Below are positions 26,201 through 33,138 of a stretch of DNA of 45,309 bases, one piece after another; position 1 is the stretch's first letter, and each line of letters opens with the position of its first letter. The notes beneath the pieces are model-generated. The model saw only the letters and a program-made list of their open reading frames with translations, ran no database searches and was not told the DNA's origin. Source of the DNA: an uncultured Oscillospiraceae bacterium. GTDB lineage: Bacteria; Bacillota; Clostridia; Oscillospirales; Acutalibacteraceae. Location of the stretch: NCBI GenBank assembly GCA_949289045.1, contig CASEMN010000017.1, positions 1-45,309 of the forward strand. The letters are read 5' to 3'. Position numbers and translations under genes: made by a program.

Positions 26201-26447
26201 TGTTAATAAAATTTCCGAACCGTCACCTAACATCCTCGATATGCTTCATAACGGTGAGGTTTCCCTTATCATCAACACTCCCACCCACGGACGTGTTAAG
26301 AGCCGTGACGGCTTCAAGCTTCGCAGAATCGCAGTTGAGGCAGGCGTAACCTGCATTACATCTCTTGACGCTGCACGTTCACTTATGGAAAGCGCTACAA
26401 TGGTTGAAAACGATACCGTTACACTTACAAACATTGCAGAGCTTTAA
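23244..26447 (+). CDS. carB: Carbamoyl phosphate synthase large subunit
   Basis: A full-length 1067-residue CarB, which makes carbamoyl phosphate from bicarbonate, ammonia and two ATP for pyrimidine and arginine synthesis. Both ATP-grasp halves are present. The first starts [22 protein letters not shown] and contains [13 protein letters not shown]; the second starts [21 protein letters not shown] and contains [11 protein letters not shown]. The C-terminal MGS-like allosteric domain (about 930-1067) has [18 protein letters not shown]. No obvious damage is seen, in contrast to its partner CarA. The ATG overlaps the end of carA by eight bases, after GGAGGG. A hairpin terminator follows. Confidence 0.97.
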   Translation: [1067 protein letters not shown]

Positions 26448-26474
26448 TAACAAGTAAAATTTCAAATTATAAAA

Positions 26475-26518
26475 AACAGGCGCAGAGCTTATACTCTGCG
26501 CCTGTTCCATCCCTTTTT
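26475..26518 (+). terminator. Terminator after carB
   Basis: A perfect 13-bp stem AACAGGCGCAGAG/CTCTGCGCCTGTT (26475-26506) is followed, after a few bases, by TTTTT. Confidence 0.8.
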
Positions 26519-26645
26519 ATATCTTCAGAAATATATTTAATAAAAACACCTTAATTTTATTTGCAATAATTGACTTTGGAAGTTAAAATATATAAATAGG
26601 GTTTTGTCCCCTTTTTTTCTATTATTTTCAGTTAGGAATGAGTTT

Positions 26646-27701
26646 ATGGCTTACCACATTAGTCCCGAGGCCTGGAAACAGATGTTCCCAATCCCTGCGG
26701 ATATAGTTGACAATCATATACGCCTTGCCGGAGCTTTGCAGCTTAAAGTACTGCTGGTGCTTTTCCGCTACAGCGCTGAGGGTGCAGACGAGGAAAAAAT
26801 AGCTCAGATACTTAAAACCGACCCCGCAGATGTTAGGGACGCAATGCATTACTGGGCTGAAAACGGAATACTTACGGAAGACGACAATGTGTCTCAGATA
26901 AAATCTGCACCCATACCCCAAAAGGCAGAACCGGTACAGCCTGTTGTACAGCAGGAAACAAAAACAGAAATCAAAGCGGTTCCTGCAAGTATAAATACTG
27001 TTGCTCCTCTGCCTGAAATAAAGCCCGACCTTGAGCAGATTGCAAGCCGCTGCGACGAATGTCCCGAGCTGCGTTATCTTTACGCCGAAGCTCAGTCAAA
27101 GCTGGGACGCACCATCGGATATGATGGACAGGCATCGCTTTTAATGCTTCACGATAACTGCGGACTTCCCGTAGAAGTGATTTTAATGCTTATAGCCTAC
27201 TGTGTTTCCATCGATAAAAGAAATATGAACTACATACTGAAAGTTGGAAAAAGCTGGGCGGAAAAGGATATAGATACCCTCGAAAAAGCTGAAAGTGAAA
27301 TTGAAAGGCTGACCTCTCAGAAAAACCTTTGGAACAGATTCAAAGCCCTTACAGGTATTACAACTCCCCGTCCCTCATCAAAGCAAAGCGAATTTTTATA
27401 CAAGTGGAGCGAGGAATGGGGTTTTTCCTGCGATATGATATATCTTGCCTATGAGGAAATGCTTGACCACACGGATAAAATCAGTTTTCCCTATATGGAC
27501 AGAATTTTGGAAAACTGGAAAGGCATCGGAATAACAACCCCTCAGCTCCTTATGAAAAACAGACAGGAACGAGAGCAGAGCAAAAATACAAACAATCAGC
27601 CTAAAAAAGTACAGCAGAGCAATGCACCGTCCTATAATGTGGATGACTTTATAAAACGTGCCATGCAGGGTGCAGGCGGACAGGGAGGCGAGGATAAATG
27701 A
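26646..27701 (+). CDS. DnaD domain primosome protein
   Basis: A 351-residue protein of the DnaD/DnaB (Firmicute) replication-initiation family. An N-terminal winged-helix part (about 1-80: LKVLLVLFRYSAEGADEEKIAQIL) is followed by a low-complexity linker with Gln/Pro/Lys. Two helical DnaD/DDBH2 repeats then occur (about 130-220 and 230-300), the second ending YMDRILENWKGIGITTPQ, the typical YxxxIxxxW motif. It likely helps load the replicative helicase together with the next gene. The ATG at 26646 has AGGAA seven bases upstream. A candidate TTGACT -35 at 26570 precedes it. Confidence 0.85.
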   Translation: MAYHISPEAWKQMFPIPADIVDNHIRLAGALQLKVLLVLFRYSAEGADEEKIAQILKTDPADVRDAMHYWAENGILTEDDNVSQIKSAPIPQKAEPVQPVVQQETKTEIKAVPASINTVAPLPEIKPDLEQIASRCDECPELRYLYAEAQSKLGRTIGYDGQASLLMLHDNCGLPVEVILMLIAYCVSIDKRNMNYILKVGKSWAEKDIDTLEKAESEIERLTSQKNLWNRFKALTGITTPRPSSKQSEFLYKWSEEWGFSCDMIYLAYEEMLDHTDKISFPYMDRILENWKGIGITTPQLLMKNRQEREQSKNTNNQPKKVQQSNAPSYNVDDFIKRAMQGAGGQGGEDK

Positions 27702-28678
27702 AATATGACGGTTCCGTTTACGAAAGAGCGGAAAAAGAACTGGCTTTAAGACGCAGCAAAGCGGAAAAAGAACGTGAAATACACCACAGTGAAGTAGTGG
27801 AAAAGTATCCGGAAATAGCTGAGCTTGAGCGCCAGATGGCAATATGCGGACTTGAAGCGGCAAAAGCCATAGGCATGAACAAGGAAAAAAGCGCTGAGTT
27901 TATTGAAACCCTTAAAAATCACAACCTTGCCGCACAAAGGCGCAGAGCTGAAATACTAAAAGAAGCCGGATATCCTGAAGATTATCTTGAAGTTAAATAT
28001 TCCTGTCCTGTGTGTAATGATAAAGGATTTATTGACGGCAGAATGTGTCCATGCTATAAAAATCTCATAAGAACAATCGCTTATGATAAACTCAGCCGTA
28101 TTTCACCTATCACAGTATCAACCTTTGAGGATTTCAGCCTCGATTATTATCCCGAAACTCCCCTTGAAAACGGAGTGGTTCCCCGCAGACTTATGGCGGG
28201 AAATTACCGCTACTGCAAAAATTATGCCGATAATTTTTCACTTACTTCTCCCAGCCTTATTTTGTACGGTGCAACGGGTCTGGGTAAAACCCATCTTTCC
28301 CTTGCCATTGCAGGAGAAGTTATAAAAAAAGGCTTCGGAGTAATTTACGGCTCTGCTCAGAATCTTCTTAATCGCCTTGAAAACGAAAAGTTTGGCAGAA
28401 TCGGTCAGGACGGCGATACTTTATCGTTGCTCCTTGAATGTGATTTACTCATTCTTGACGACTTAGGGGCGGAGTTTTCAACCTCCTTTACCCTTTCGGC
28501 TATTTATAATATAATTAACTCCCGTATGCTTGCCTCTTTGCCCACAATAATCAGCACAAACCTTGAACCGGGCGAACTGGATAAAAAGTATGACCAGCGT
28601 ATAGCATCCCGTATTTTAGGTTCCTTTACTCCGGTCTACTTCTGCGGCCGTGATATAAGGCAGCTTAAAATAAAGTAA
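27698..28678 (+). CDS. DnaI/DnaC-type helicase loader ATPase
   Basis: A 326-residue AAA+ protein. The N-terminal helicase-binding region (about 1-120) ends with a zinc-like cluster CPVC (103-106) and CPC (117-119). The ATPase core has Walker A GATGLGKTH (191-199), Walker B LLILDDLGAE, sensor 1 IISTN and an Arg-finger-like RIASRI. This order matches DnaI/DnaC helicase loaders. Its start overlaps the stop of the DnaD-domain gene (ATGA), so the two are coupled, which supports a common primosome role. Confidence 0.9.
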   Translation: MKYDGSVYERAEKELALRRSKAEKEREIHHSEVVEKYPEIAELERQMAICGLEAAKAIGMNKEKSAEFIETLKNHNLAAQRRRAEILKEAGYPEDYLEVKYSCPVCNDKGFIDGRMCPCYKNLIRTIAYDKLSRISPITVSTFEDFSLDYYPETPLENGVVPRRLMAGNYRYCKNYADNFSLTSPSLILYGATGLGKTHLSLAIAGEVIKKGFGVIYGSAQNLLNRLENEKFGRIGQDGDTLSLLLECDLLILDDLGAEFSTSFTLSAIYNIINSRMLASLPTIISTNLEPGELDKKYDQRIASRILGSFTPVYFCGRDIRQLKIK

Positions 28679-28696
28679 GAAAGTGAGGATTTTTTC

Positions 28697-30874
28697 ATGG
28701 ATATAATAAATCAGATTACAAACGAGTTTTCCCTCCAGCGCTGGCAGGTTGAAAACACAGTAAAGCTTATAGATGAGGGAAACACCATTCCCTTTATTGC
28801 ACGATACAGAAAGGAACAGCACGGCACCCTTGACGATCAGGTCTTAAGAGAAATTTCAGAAAGACTCGAATATCTTCGCAATCTTGAAAAGAGGAGAGAA
28901 GATGTTTTTGCAGCAATCGAAGCTCTTGAAGCCATGACTCCCGAAATAGAGGAAGCTCTTAAAAAAGCTGTCACTCTTGCGGAAATCGAGGATATCTACC
29001 GTCCCTATAAGCCCAAAAGAAAGACAAGGGCATCTGTTGCAAGAGAAAAAGGTCTCGAGCCCCTCGCCGATGCAATTTTCTCAGGAGAAACCGACGGAAA
29101 ATTCCCCATTGACCTTGCAGAAAGCTTTGTTGATGCCGAAAAAGGCGTTGAAACTCCCGCTGACGCTTTGCAGGGAGCTATGGATATCATAGCCGAAAAC
29201 ATCTCTGACAACGCCGAAATAAGAAAACGTTTAAGAAACCTCTTCACTGTAGTGGGCACTGTCACCGTAAAAGCTGCCGACCCGGAAAAGGAAAGCGTTT
29301 ACACTGCTTACTACGACTTTACTCAGCCTGTAAACAAAATGCACGGTCATCAGGTTCTTGCTATCGACCGCGGAGAACGTGAAGGCTTTTTGAAGGTAAG
29401 CGTTTCAATAGACAGACAAAAGGCAATGAGAGTAATAGAATCAGTCACTGCCGTTGACCCCAATTCAACCTGCGTTGACGTTATGACCGACGTTGCAAAT
29501 GACTCTTACGACAGACTTATTTCGCCCTCCGTTGAGCGTGAAATAAGAGCAATGCTCACTGAGCAGGCTGCAACAGATGCCATTCATGTTTTCGCTGCAA
29601 ATCTTCGTCCCCTGCTTATGCAGCCTCCTGTAAAGGGAAAGAACGCCATAGGTCTTGACCCCGGATACAGAACAGGCTGTAAAGTGGCAGTTGTTGACGC
29701 AACAGGAAAAGTCCTTGATACAGGTGTTGCTTATATCACCCACTCTGCCGGAGAAAAAGAAAAGGCTAAAAAGCTCATACTGTCATTTATCGAGAAATAC
29801 AACGTTGAGATAATAGCAATCGGCAACGGAACCGCTTCAAAAGAAACTGAGATATTCACCGCCGACCTTATAAAGCAGGCTTCTCATAAAGTTTCTTATA
29901 TGGTTGTCAGCGAGGCAGGAGCTTCCGTTTACTCTGCATCAAAGCTTGCAGCGGAGGAATTCCCGGAATATGACGTTTCACTCCGCAGTGCAGTATCAAT
30001 TGCAAGAAGACTTCAGGACCCCTTAGCCGAGCTTGTTAAAATTGATCCCAAGGCAATCGGAGTTGGACAGTATCAGCACGATATGCCTCAGAAACAGCTT
30101 GCAGCTTCTCTTGACGGCGTTGTAGAAGACTGTGTTAACAGCGTAGGCGTTGACCTCAACACCGCTTCCCCCTCTCTCCTTTCAAAAGTTGCGGGAATAA
30201 ACGCCGGTGTTTCAAAGAACATTGTGGCATACAGAGAGGAAAACGGAGCGTTTACATCGAGAGCTCAGATTAAAAAAGTTCCCAAGCTCGGAGCAAAGGC
30301 GTTTGAGCAGTGTGCAGGATTCCTGCGTATACCCGAAAGCAAAAATCCCCTTGATGCAACAGCAGTGCATCCTGAGTCCTACAAAGCGGCCGAACTGCTT
30401 CTCACCCTTTGCGGATACACATTAAAGGACGTTGCTACAGGCAACATCGGCCAGCTCAGAGAAAGAGTTGACTCCATAGGTATTGAAGAAGCCGCAAAGC
30501 GTCTTGAAATCGGCGTTCCCACTTTGGAGGATATTATAAAAGAGCTTCTGCGTCCCGGCCGTGACCCCCGTGACGAGCTTCCGAAGCCTCTTCTTAGAAG
30601 CGATATTATGGACATGAAGGACTTAAAGCCCGGCATGGAACTTAAAGGAACAGTCAGAAACGTTATAGATTTCGGTGCATTTGTCGATATCGGCGTTCAT
30701 CAAGATGGACTTGTCCACATTTCGAGAATCACCGACAGATTTATAAAACACCCATCAGAAGTGCTCACAGTAGGCGATATAGTGACTGTTTGGGTTCTCG
30801 ACGTAGATACAAAGAGAGGCAGAATCTCTCTTACAATGAAACCCCCGAAAACAAATGAAGCCACAGCAGGCTAA
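28697..30874 (+). CDS. tex: Tex family S1 RNA-binding protein
   Basis: A 725-residue Tex protein. The N-terminal helical domain starts NQITNEFSLQRWQVENTVKLIDEGNTIPFIARYRKE, the family hallmark. A YqgF/RuvC-like domain follows (AIGLDPGYRTGCKVAVVD, about 315-335), then helix-hairpin-helix motifs (SVGVDLNTASPSLLSKVAGI, about 475-495) and a C-terminal S1 domain (LKGTVRNVIDFGAFVDIGVHQDGLVHIS). Tex binds nucleic acids and is linked to transcription and stress tolerance. AAAGTGAGG lies upstream of the ATG. It is followed by repeat copy C and a terminator. Confidence 0.96.
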   Translation: MDIINQITNEFSLQRWQVENTVKLIDEGNTIPFIARYRKEQHGTLDDQVLREISERLEYLRNLEKRREDVFAAIEALEAMTPEIEEALKKAVTLAEIEDIYRPYKPKRKTRASVAREKGLEPLADAIFSGETDGKFPIDLAESFVDAEKGVETPADALQGAMDIIAENISDNAEIRKRLRNLFTVVGTVTVKAADPEKESVYTAYYDFTQPVNKMHGHQVLAIDRGEREGFLKVSVSIDRQKAMRVIESVTAVDPNSTCVDVMTDVANDSYDRLISPSVEREIRAMLTEQAATDAIHVFAANLRPLLMQPPVKGKNAIGLDPGYRTGCKVAVVDATGKVLDTGVAYITHSAGEKEKAKKLILSFIEKYNVEIIAIGNGTASKETEIFTADLIKQASHKVSYMVVSEAGASVYSASKLAAEEFPEYDVSLRSAVSIARRLQDPLAELVKIDPKAIGVGQYQHDMPQKQLAASLDGVVEDCVNSVGVDLNTASPSLLSKVAGINAGVSKNIVAYREENGAFTSRAQIKKVPKLGAKAFEQCAGFLRIPESKNPLDATAVHPESYKAAELLLTLCGYTLKDVATGNIGQLRERVDSIGIEEAAKRLEIGVPTLEDIIKELLRPGRDPRDELPKPLLRSDIMDMKDLKPGMELKGTVRNVIDFGAFVDIGVHQDGLVHISRITDRFIKHPSEVLTVGDIVTVWVLDVDTKRGRISLTMKPPKTNEATAG

Positions 30875-30884
30875 CTGGGTTTTG

Positions 30885-30966
30885 TAGGCTGAGCCTACAC
30901 ACAATCCGCACACTAACTAGCAGCGATAAATAACTATAAATGCCTGCGGCGGACTCATCCGCTTAA
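30885..30966 (+). repeat. Palindromic intergenic repeat, copy C
   Basis: TAGGCT-G-AGCCTA (30885-30897) is a perfect palindrome followed by CACACAATCCGCACA. It aligns to copies A and B. The outer pair is T-A here and C-G in copy A, a compensatory change. Further downstream, AAATGCCTGCGGC here matches TTAATGCCCGCAGC near 21580. Confidence 0.5.
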
Positions 30967-30977
30967 AGGGCAAACTA

Positions 30978-31010
30978 AAAGGCAGGCGTTAAAGCCTGCC
31001 TTTACTGTTT
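30978..31010. terminator. Terminator between tex and desulfoferrodoxin genes
   Basis: AAAGGCAGGC (30978-30987) pairs perfectly with GCCTGCCTTT (30994-31003), followed by a moderately T-rich stretch. The genes on both sides converge here. Confidence 0.75.
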
Positions 31011-31031
31011 TTATTCAGCCTCTATCCGCAC

Positions 31032-31406
31032 TTAAGCTTCCGCTTTCCAAAGTCCGTGAAGATTGCAGTAAGCGTAAGCTGCAACAGCTTTGTCATTCTC
31101 TGTAAGCATAAACTTCACTTCAGGTGCTGCCCCAGCCTTTAAAAGCTTGCGCTGGTTGCCCTCATGGGTTTCAAGAGCTATCCACTCAATAAGATGTTCC
31201 TCTGTCATGGGATGGTCAACGCTTCCAACGTGCACTGTGACCTCTGCGCCGTTAACAGATATAACCGGTACATGCTTTTCAGCAGCGGCGTCCACTGAAC
31301 CCGGTACAAGCTTTTCCATTTTTTCACCACAGCAAACCACTGGCACACCTTTATTTTCTGCATATGCAATAATGTTGCCGCAATGTCTGCAAATATAAAA
31401 TTCCAT
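31032..31406 (-). CDS. dfx: Desulfoferrodoxin (2Fe superoxide reductase)
   Basis: A 124-residue two-iron superoxide reductase that reduces superoxide to peroxide in anaerobes. The desulforedoxin-like N-terminal domain carries its iron on Cys6, Cys9, Cys25 and Cys26 (ICRHC and VVCCG). The C-terminal catalytic centre has EKHVPVI with Glu43 and His45, then HPMTEEHLIEWI (His65, His71) and CNLHGLW. The ATG at 31406 has AAAGGAG seven bases upstream; a CGGAC/GTCCG hairpin lies just before that site. Upstream, TTGAAA and TAATAT about 17 nt apart may be the promoter. Confidence 0.95.
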   Translation of the reverse strand: MEFYICRHCGNIIAYAENKGVPVVCCGEKMEKLVPGSVDAAAEKHVPVISVNGAEVTVHVGSVDHPMTEEHLIEWIALETHEGNQRKLLKAGAAPEVKFMLTENDKAVAAYAYCNLHGLWKAEA

Positions 31407-31588
31407 ATTAACTCTCCTTTCGGACAAAGGTCCGCTTAATATTTTCACCTATATATTATATCCGATGTGGTTAATTTTCAACCGCTAAAAGCAAAAGTGT
31501 GGAAAATTATCTCATAATTTAAAAATACAACGTAATATATTTTAAATTAACATCTATCTTATTAAAAAAAATAAAGTACTGTATAATG

Positions 31589-31617
31589 TTGACAAATAAA
31601 GTAAAGTAACATATAAT
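31589..31617 (+). promoter_or_regulatory. Perfect consensus promoter facing the small hydrophobic ORF
   Basis: TTGACA at 31589-31594 and TATAAT at 31612-31617 are exactly 17 nt apart, the strongest promoter in the window. No protein-coding gene follows on this strand, so it probably makes a small RNA starting near 31624, antisense to the peptide gene at 31705-31767. Confidence 0.8.
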
Positions 31618-31664
31618 AAAAACAAAGAAACAGCTTTAGTTGTTCCGCTACATAAAAATACGAA

Positions 31665-31706
31665 TTAAAAAAATTAACCGTCTTGTGTTAGCGTCACAAG
31701 GCGGTT
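31665..31706 (-). terminator. Strong terminator of the small peptide mRNA
   Basis: On the minus strand a 12-bp stem (31706-31695 with 31687-31676) around a 7-nt loop is followed by seven Ts (31673-31667). The stop codon of the small ORF lies inside the stem. The hairpin is also present in the plus-strand RNA but lacks a good T run there. Confidence 0.85.
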
Positions 31707-31767
31707 ATCTCTTTATGTTTAAAACTATGATTGTTATTAACAAAGTAAAACACAAAACCATATCCAA
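31705..31767 (-). CDS. Candidate type I toxin-like hydrophobic peptide
   Basis: This 20-residue frame starts with TTG at 31767, or reads 18 residues from the ATG at 31761: MVLCFTLLITIIVLNIKR. It is one short hydrophobic helix ending in a basic tail, like Fst/TxpA-type type I toxins. AGGGGG (31781-31776) lies eight bases before the TTG. That SD is locked in a 7-bp hairpin with an upstream ACTCCCT (31794-31788), a common control in such toxin mRNAs. A promoter lies upstream, a strong terminator overlaps the stop, and a perfect promoter faces it from the other side. I cannot assign a named family, and it may not be translated. Confidence 0.5.
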   Translation of the reverse strand: MDMVLCFTLLITIIVLNIKR

Positions 31768-31828
31768 ACACAACACCCCCTTTCAATAGGGAGTCGGAAC
31801 AACCGCCGCTGTTTCTTTGCTACGTCAC

Positions 31829-31857
31829 ATTTTATCATAAAAAGCCACTTTATGCAA
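31829..31857 (-). promoter_or_regulatory. Promoter for the small peptide mRNA
   Basis: On the minus strand, TTGCAT (31857-31852) and TAAAAT (31834-31829) are 17 nt apart. The transcript would start near 31822 and end at the terminator around 31667, about 155 nt long. Confidence 0.5.
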
Positions 31858-31920
31858 TTTATTTTTAATAAAAGTTATCTAAGTGTGTTGATAAAAACAA
31901 TTTTGGAAAAGCGCATAAAC

Positions 31921-31957
31921 AAAACAAAAAACCTTGAAACAACGAGGTTTCAAGGTT
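31921..31957 (-). terminator. Terminator of tRNA-Arg
   Basis: A perfect 11-bp stem (31957-31947 with 31940-31930) around a 6-nt loop is followed on the minus strand by TTTTGTTTTG-like sequence. Confidence 0.88.
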
Positions 31958-31962
31958 TTTCG

Positions 31963-32039
31963 TGGTACGGCGTAAGGGATTCGAACCCCCGACCTTTTGG
32001 TTCGTAGCCAAACACTCTATCCAGCTGAGCTAACGCCGC
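31963..32039 (-). tRNA. tRNA-Arg (anticodon ACG)
   Basis: A 77-nt cloverleaf with encoded CCA. The acceptor GCGGCGT pairs with ACGCCGT, so the first pair is G-U. The anticodon stem TTTGG/CCAAA encloses CTACGAA, giving ACG (adenosine expected to be edited to inosine, reading CGN). The T arm is CGGGG-GTTCGAATCCC-like. Confidence 0.95.
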
Positions 32040-32083
32040 AAAAATCATGCAGAGGAACTTGCCCGTTCCTTAACTGCCATGAT

Positions 32084-32112
32084 ATATTACCACAAACCGA
32101 AAAGAAAATCAA
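32084..32112 (-). promoter_or_regulatory. Promoter of tRNA-Arg
   Basis: On the minus strand, TTGATT (32112-32107) and TAATAT (32089-32084) are 17 nt apart with a TGG extended -10. The tRNA begins about 45 nt downstream. Confidence 0.65.
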
Positions 32113-32137
32113 GCCCTTTTTTAATTTTTTTAAATCT

Positions 32138-32917
32138 TTATTGTTCTGCTTTTCCCATTGCAGCCAATGGGTCAACTATTTTTGAATCAATTCTTATTTC
32201 AAGATGAAGATGATTGCCCAGCTTACTCTCACAAGGGATATCCCCAAGCACGCCGATTTCATCGCCCATTTTAACTTCTGTTCCCTTCTGCACAGAAACA
32301 TCAGCTCCAAGGCCGCAGTACTTTGCAACCAGCTTTCCCCCATGGTCTATTTCAACCACGTTTCCCCAGAGAGCGTCCGTATACACATTTGTAACTATAC
32401 CGTCATTTATAGCCTTTACCGATACGCCTTTTTCTGCCTTAAAGTCAACTCCGTTATGGCTTCGCCAGTCGTCCATAGTTTCGGAATAAACCATTTCTCC
32501 GTTGCTGTAATCGTTTATAATCTCCGTTCCGCAGGGCATCATATAAAAGCTCTGATAAGGAGTATTAAGCTCATTGTTTACCATTGAAGCCGGTTCTGTA
32601 ACCTCTTCTTCCGTTTCAGGCTCAGTCTGAGCCTGAGTTTCTGTTTCCTCACGTTCATCGGGAACATCTGTTTTATTTGCTCCCGCCTCTTCACCTTCAG
32701 GAAGAGTCTCATCCCAGTTCTGTGTATACTCCGGGGCTTTCTCAGTTACAATTCCTGAATCGGTGCCGCTCTCCTGCACAGTGCTGATGTTGCCTGTACC
32801 CAGATATCTCCATGCAGCTGTGCCGGATGCCACAAGACAGCACGCAAGTGCTATATAAAGACCATTTTTTCGCAAAAAGAGTTTTACTCTTGATTCCTTT
32901 TTATTAAAATTAAGCAT
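32138..32917 (-). CDS. M23 (LytM) membrane-anchored peptidase, SpoIIQ-like
   Basis: A 259-residue protein with one transmembrane helix (about 19-38), an acidic Glu/Thr-rich linker (about 60-112) and a C-terminal M23 domain. The zinc ligands appear intact: His154 and Asp158 in RSHNGVDF and His238 in HLHLE, with His236 next to it. The size and layout match SpoIIQ, the mother cell-forespore channel protein; clostridial versions often keep the zinc site that Bacillus SpoIIQ lost. A vegetative peptidoglycan hydrolase is the alternative. ATG with GGAGG nine bases upstream. Confidence 0.78.
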   Translation of the reverse strand: MLNFNKKESRVKLFLRKNGLYIALACCLVASGTAAWRYLGTGNISTVQESGTDSGIVTEKAPEYTQNWDETLPEGEEAGANKTDVPDEREETETQAQTEPETEEEVTEPASMVNNELNTPYQSFYMMPCGTEIINDYSNGEMVYSETMDDWRSHNGVDFKAEKGVSVKAINDGIVTNVYTDALWGNVVEIDHGGKLVAKYCGLGADVSVQKGTEVKMGDEIGVLGDIPCESKLGNHLHLEIRIDSKIVDPLAAMGKAEQ

Positions 32918-32996
32918 ATCCTATTACCTCCGCCTTTATATTGCGCCTATTTTGTCTCTTTTATTCAGCGGAAAGCTTATTATTTTATCGTCGCCG

Positions 32997-33025
32997 TTGT
33001 ACGGAGTTTACATTTATGTTATAAT
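32997..33025 (+). promoter_or_regulatory. Promoter of fhs
   Basis: TTGTAC at 32997-33002 and TATAAT at 33020-33025 with 17-nt spacing and a TGT extended -10. The leader to the start codon is about 107 nt. Confidence 0.65.
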
Positions 33026-33138
33026 GTTGAGGAAAATGAGCGGTGTTAAATTGGATTTTCTTTATTTATCGGCGCTGTTTTCAATATCATTATTTTTCAG
33101 ATTTCTCAAATAAAATAAATTTTCGGAGGGGTGCCGTT

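Larger units (their letters stand above)
31624..31818. repeat. Imperfect 24-bp inverted repeat bounding the locus
   Basis: The left arm (31624-31647) and right arm (31795-31818) match at 20 of 24 positions: AAAGAAACAGC, four differing bases, then GTTGTTCCG. Each arm lies at the predicted 5' end of one of the two convergent transcripts, so both RNAs would begin with nearly the same sequence. It could also close one long RNA hairpin. Confidence 0.7.
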
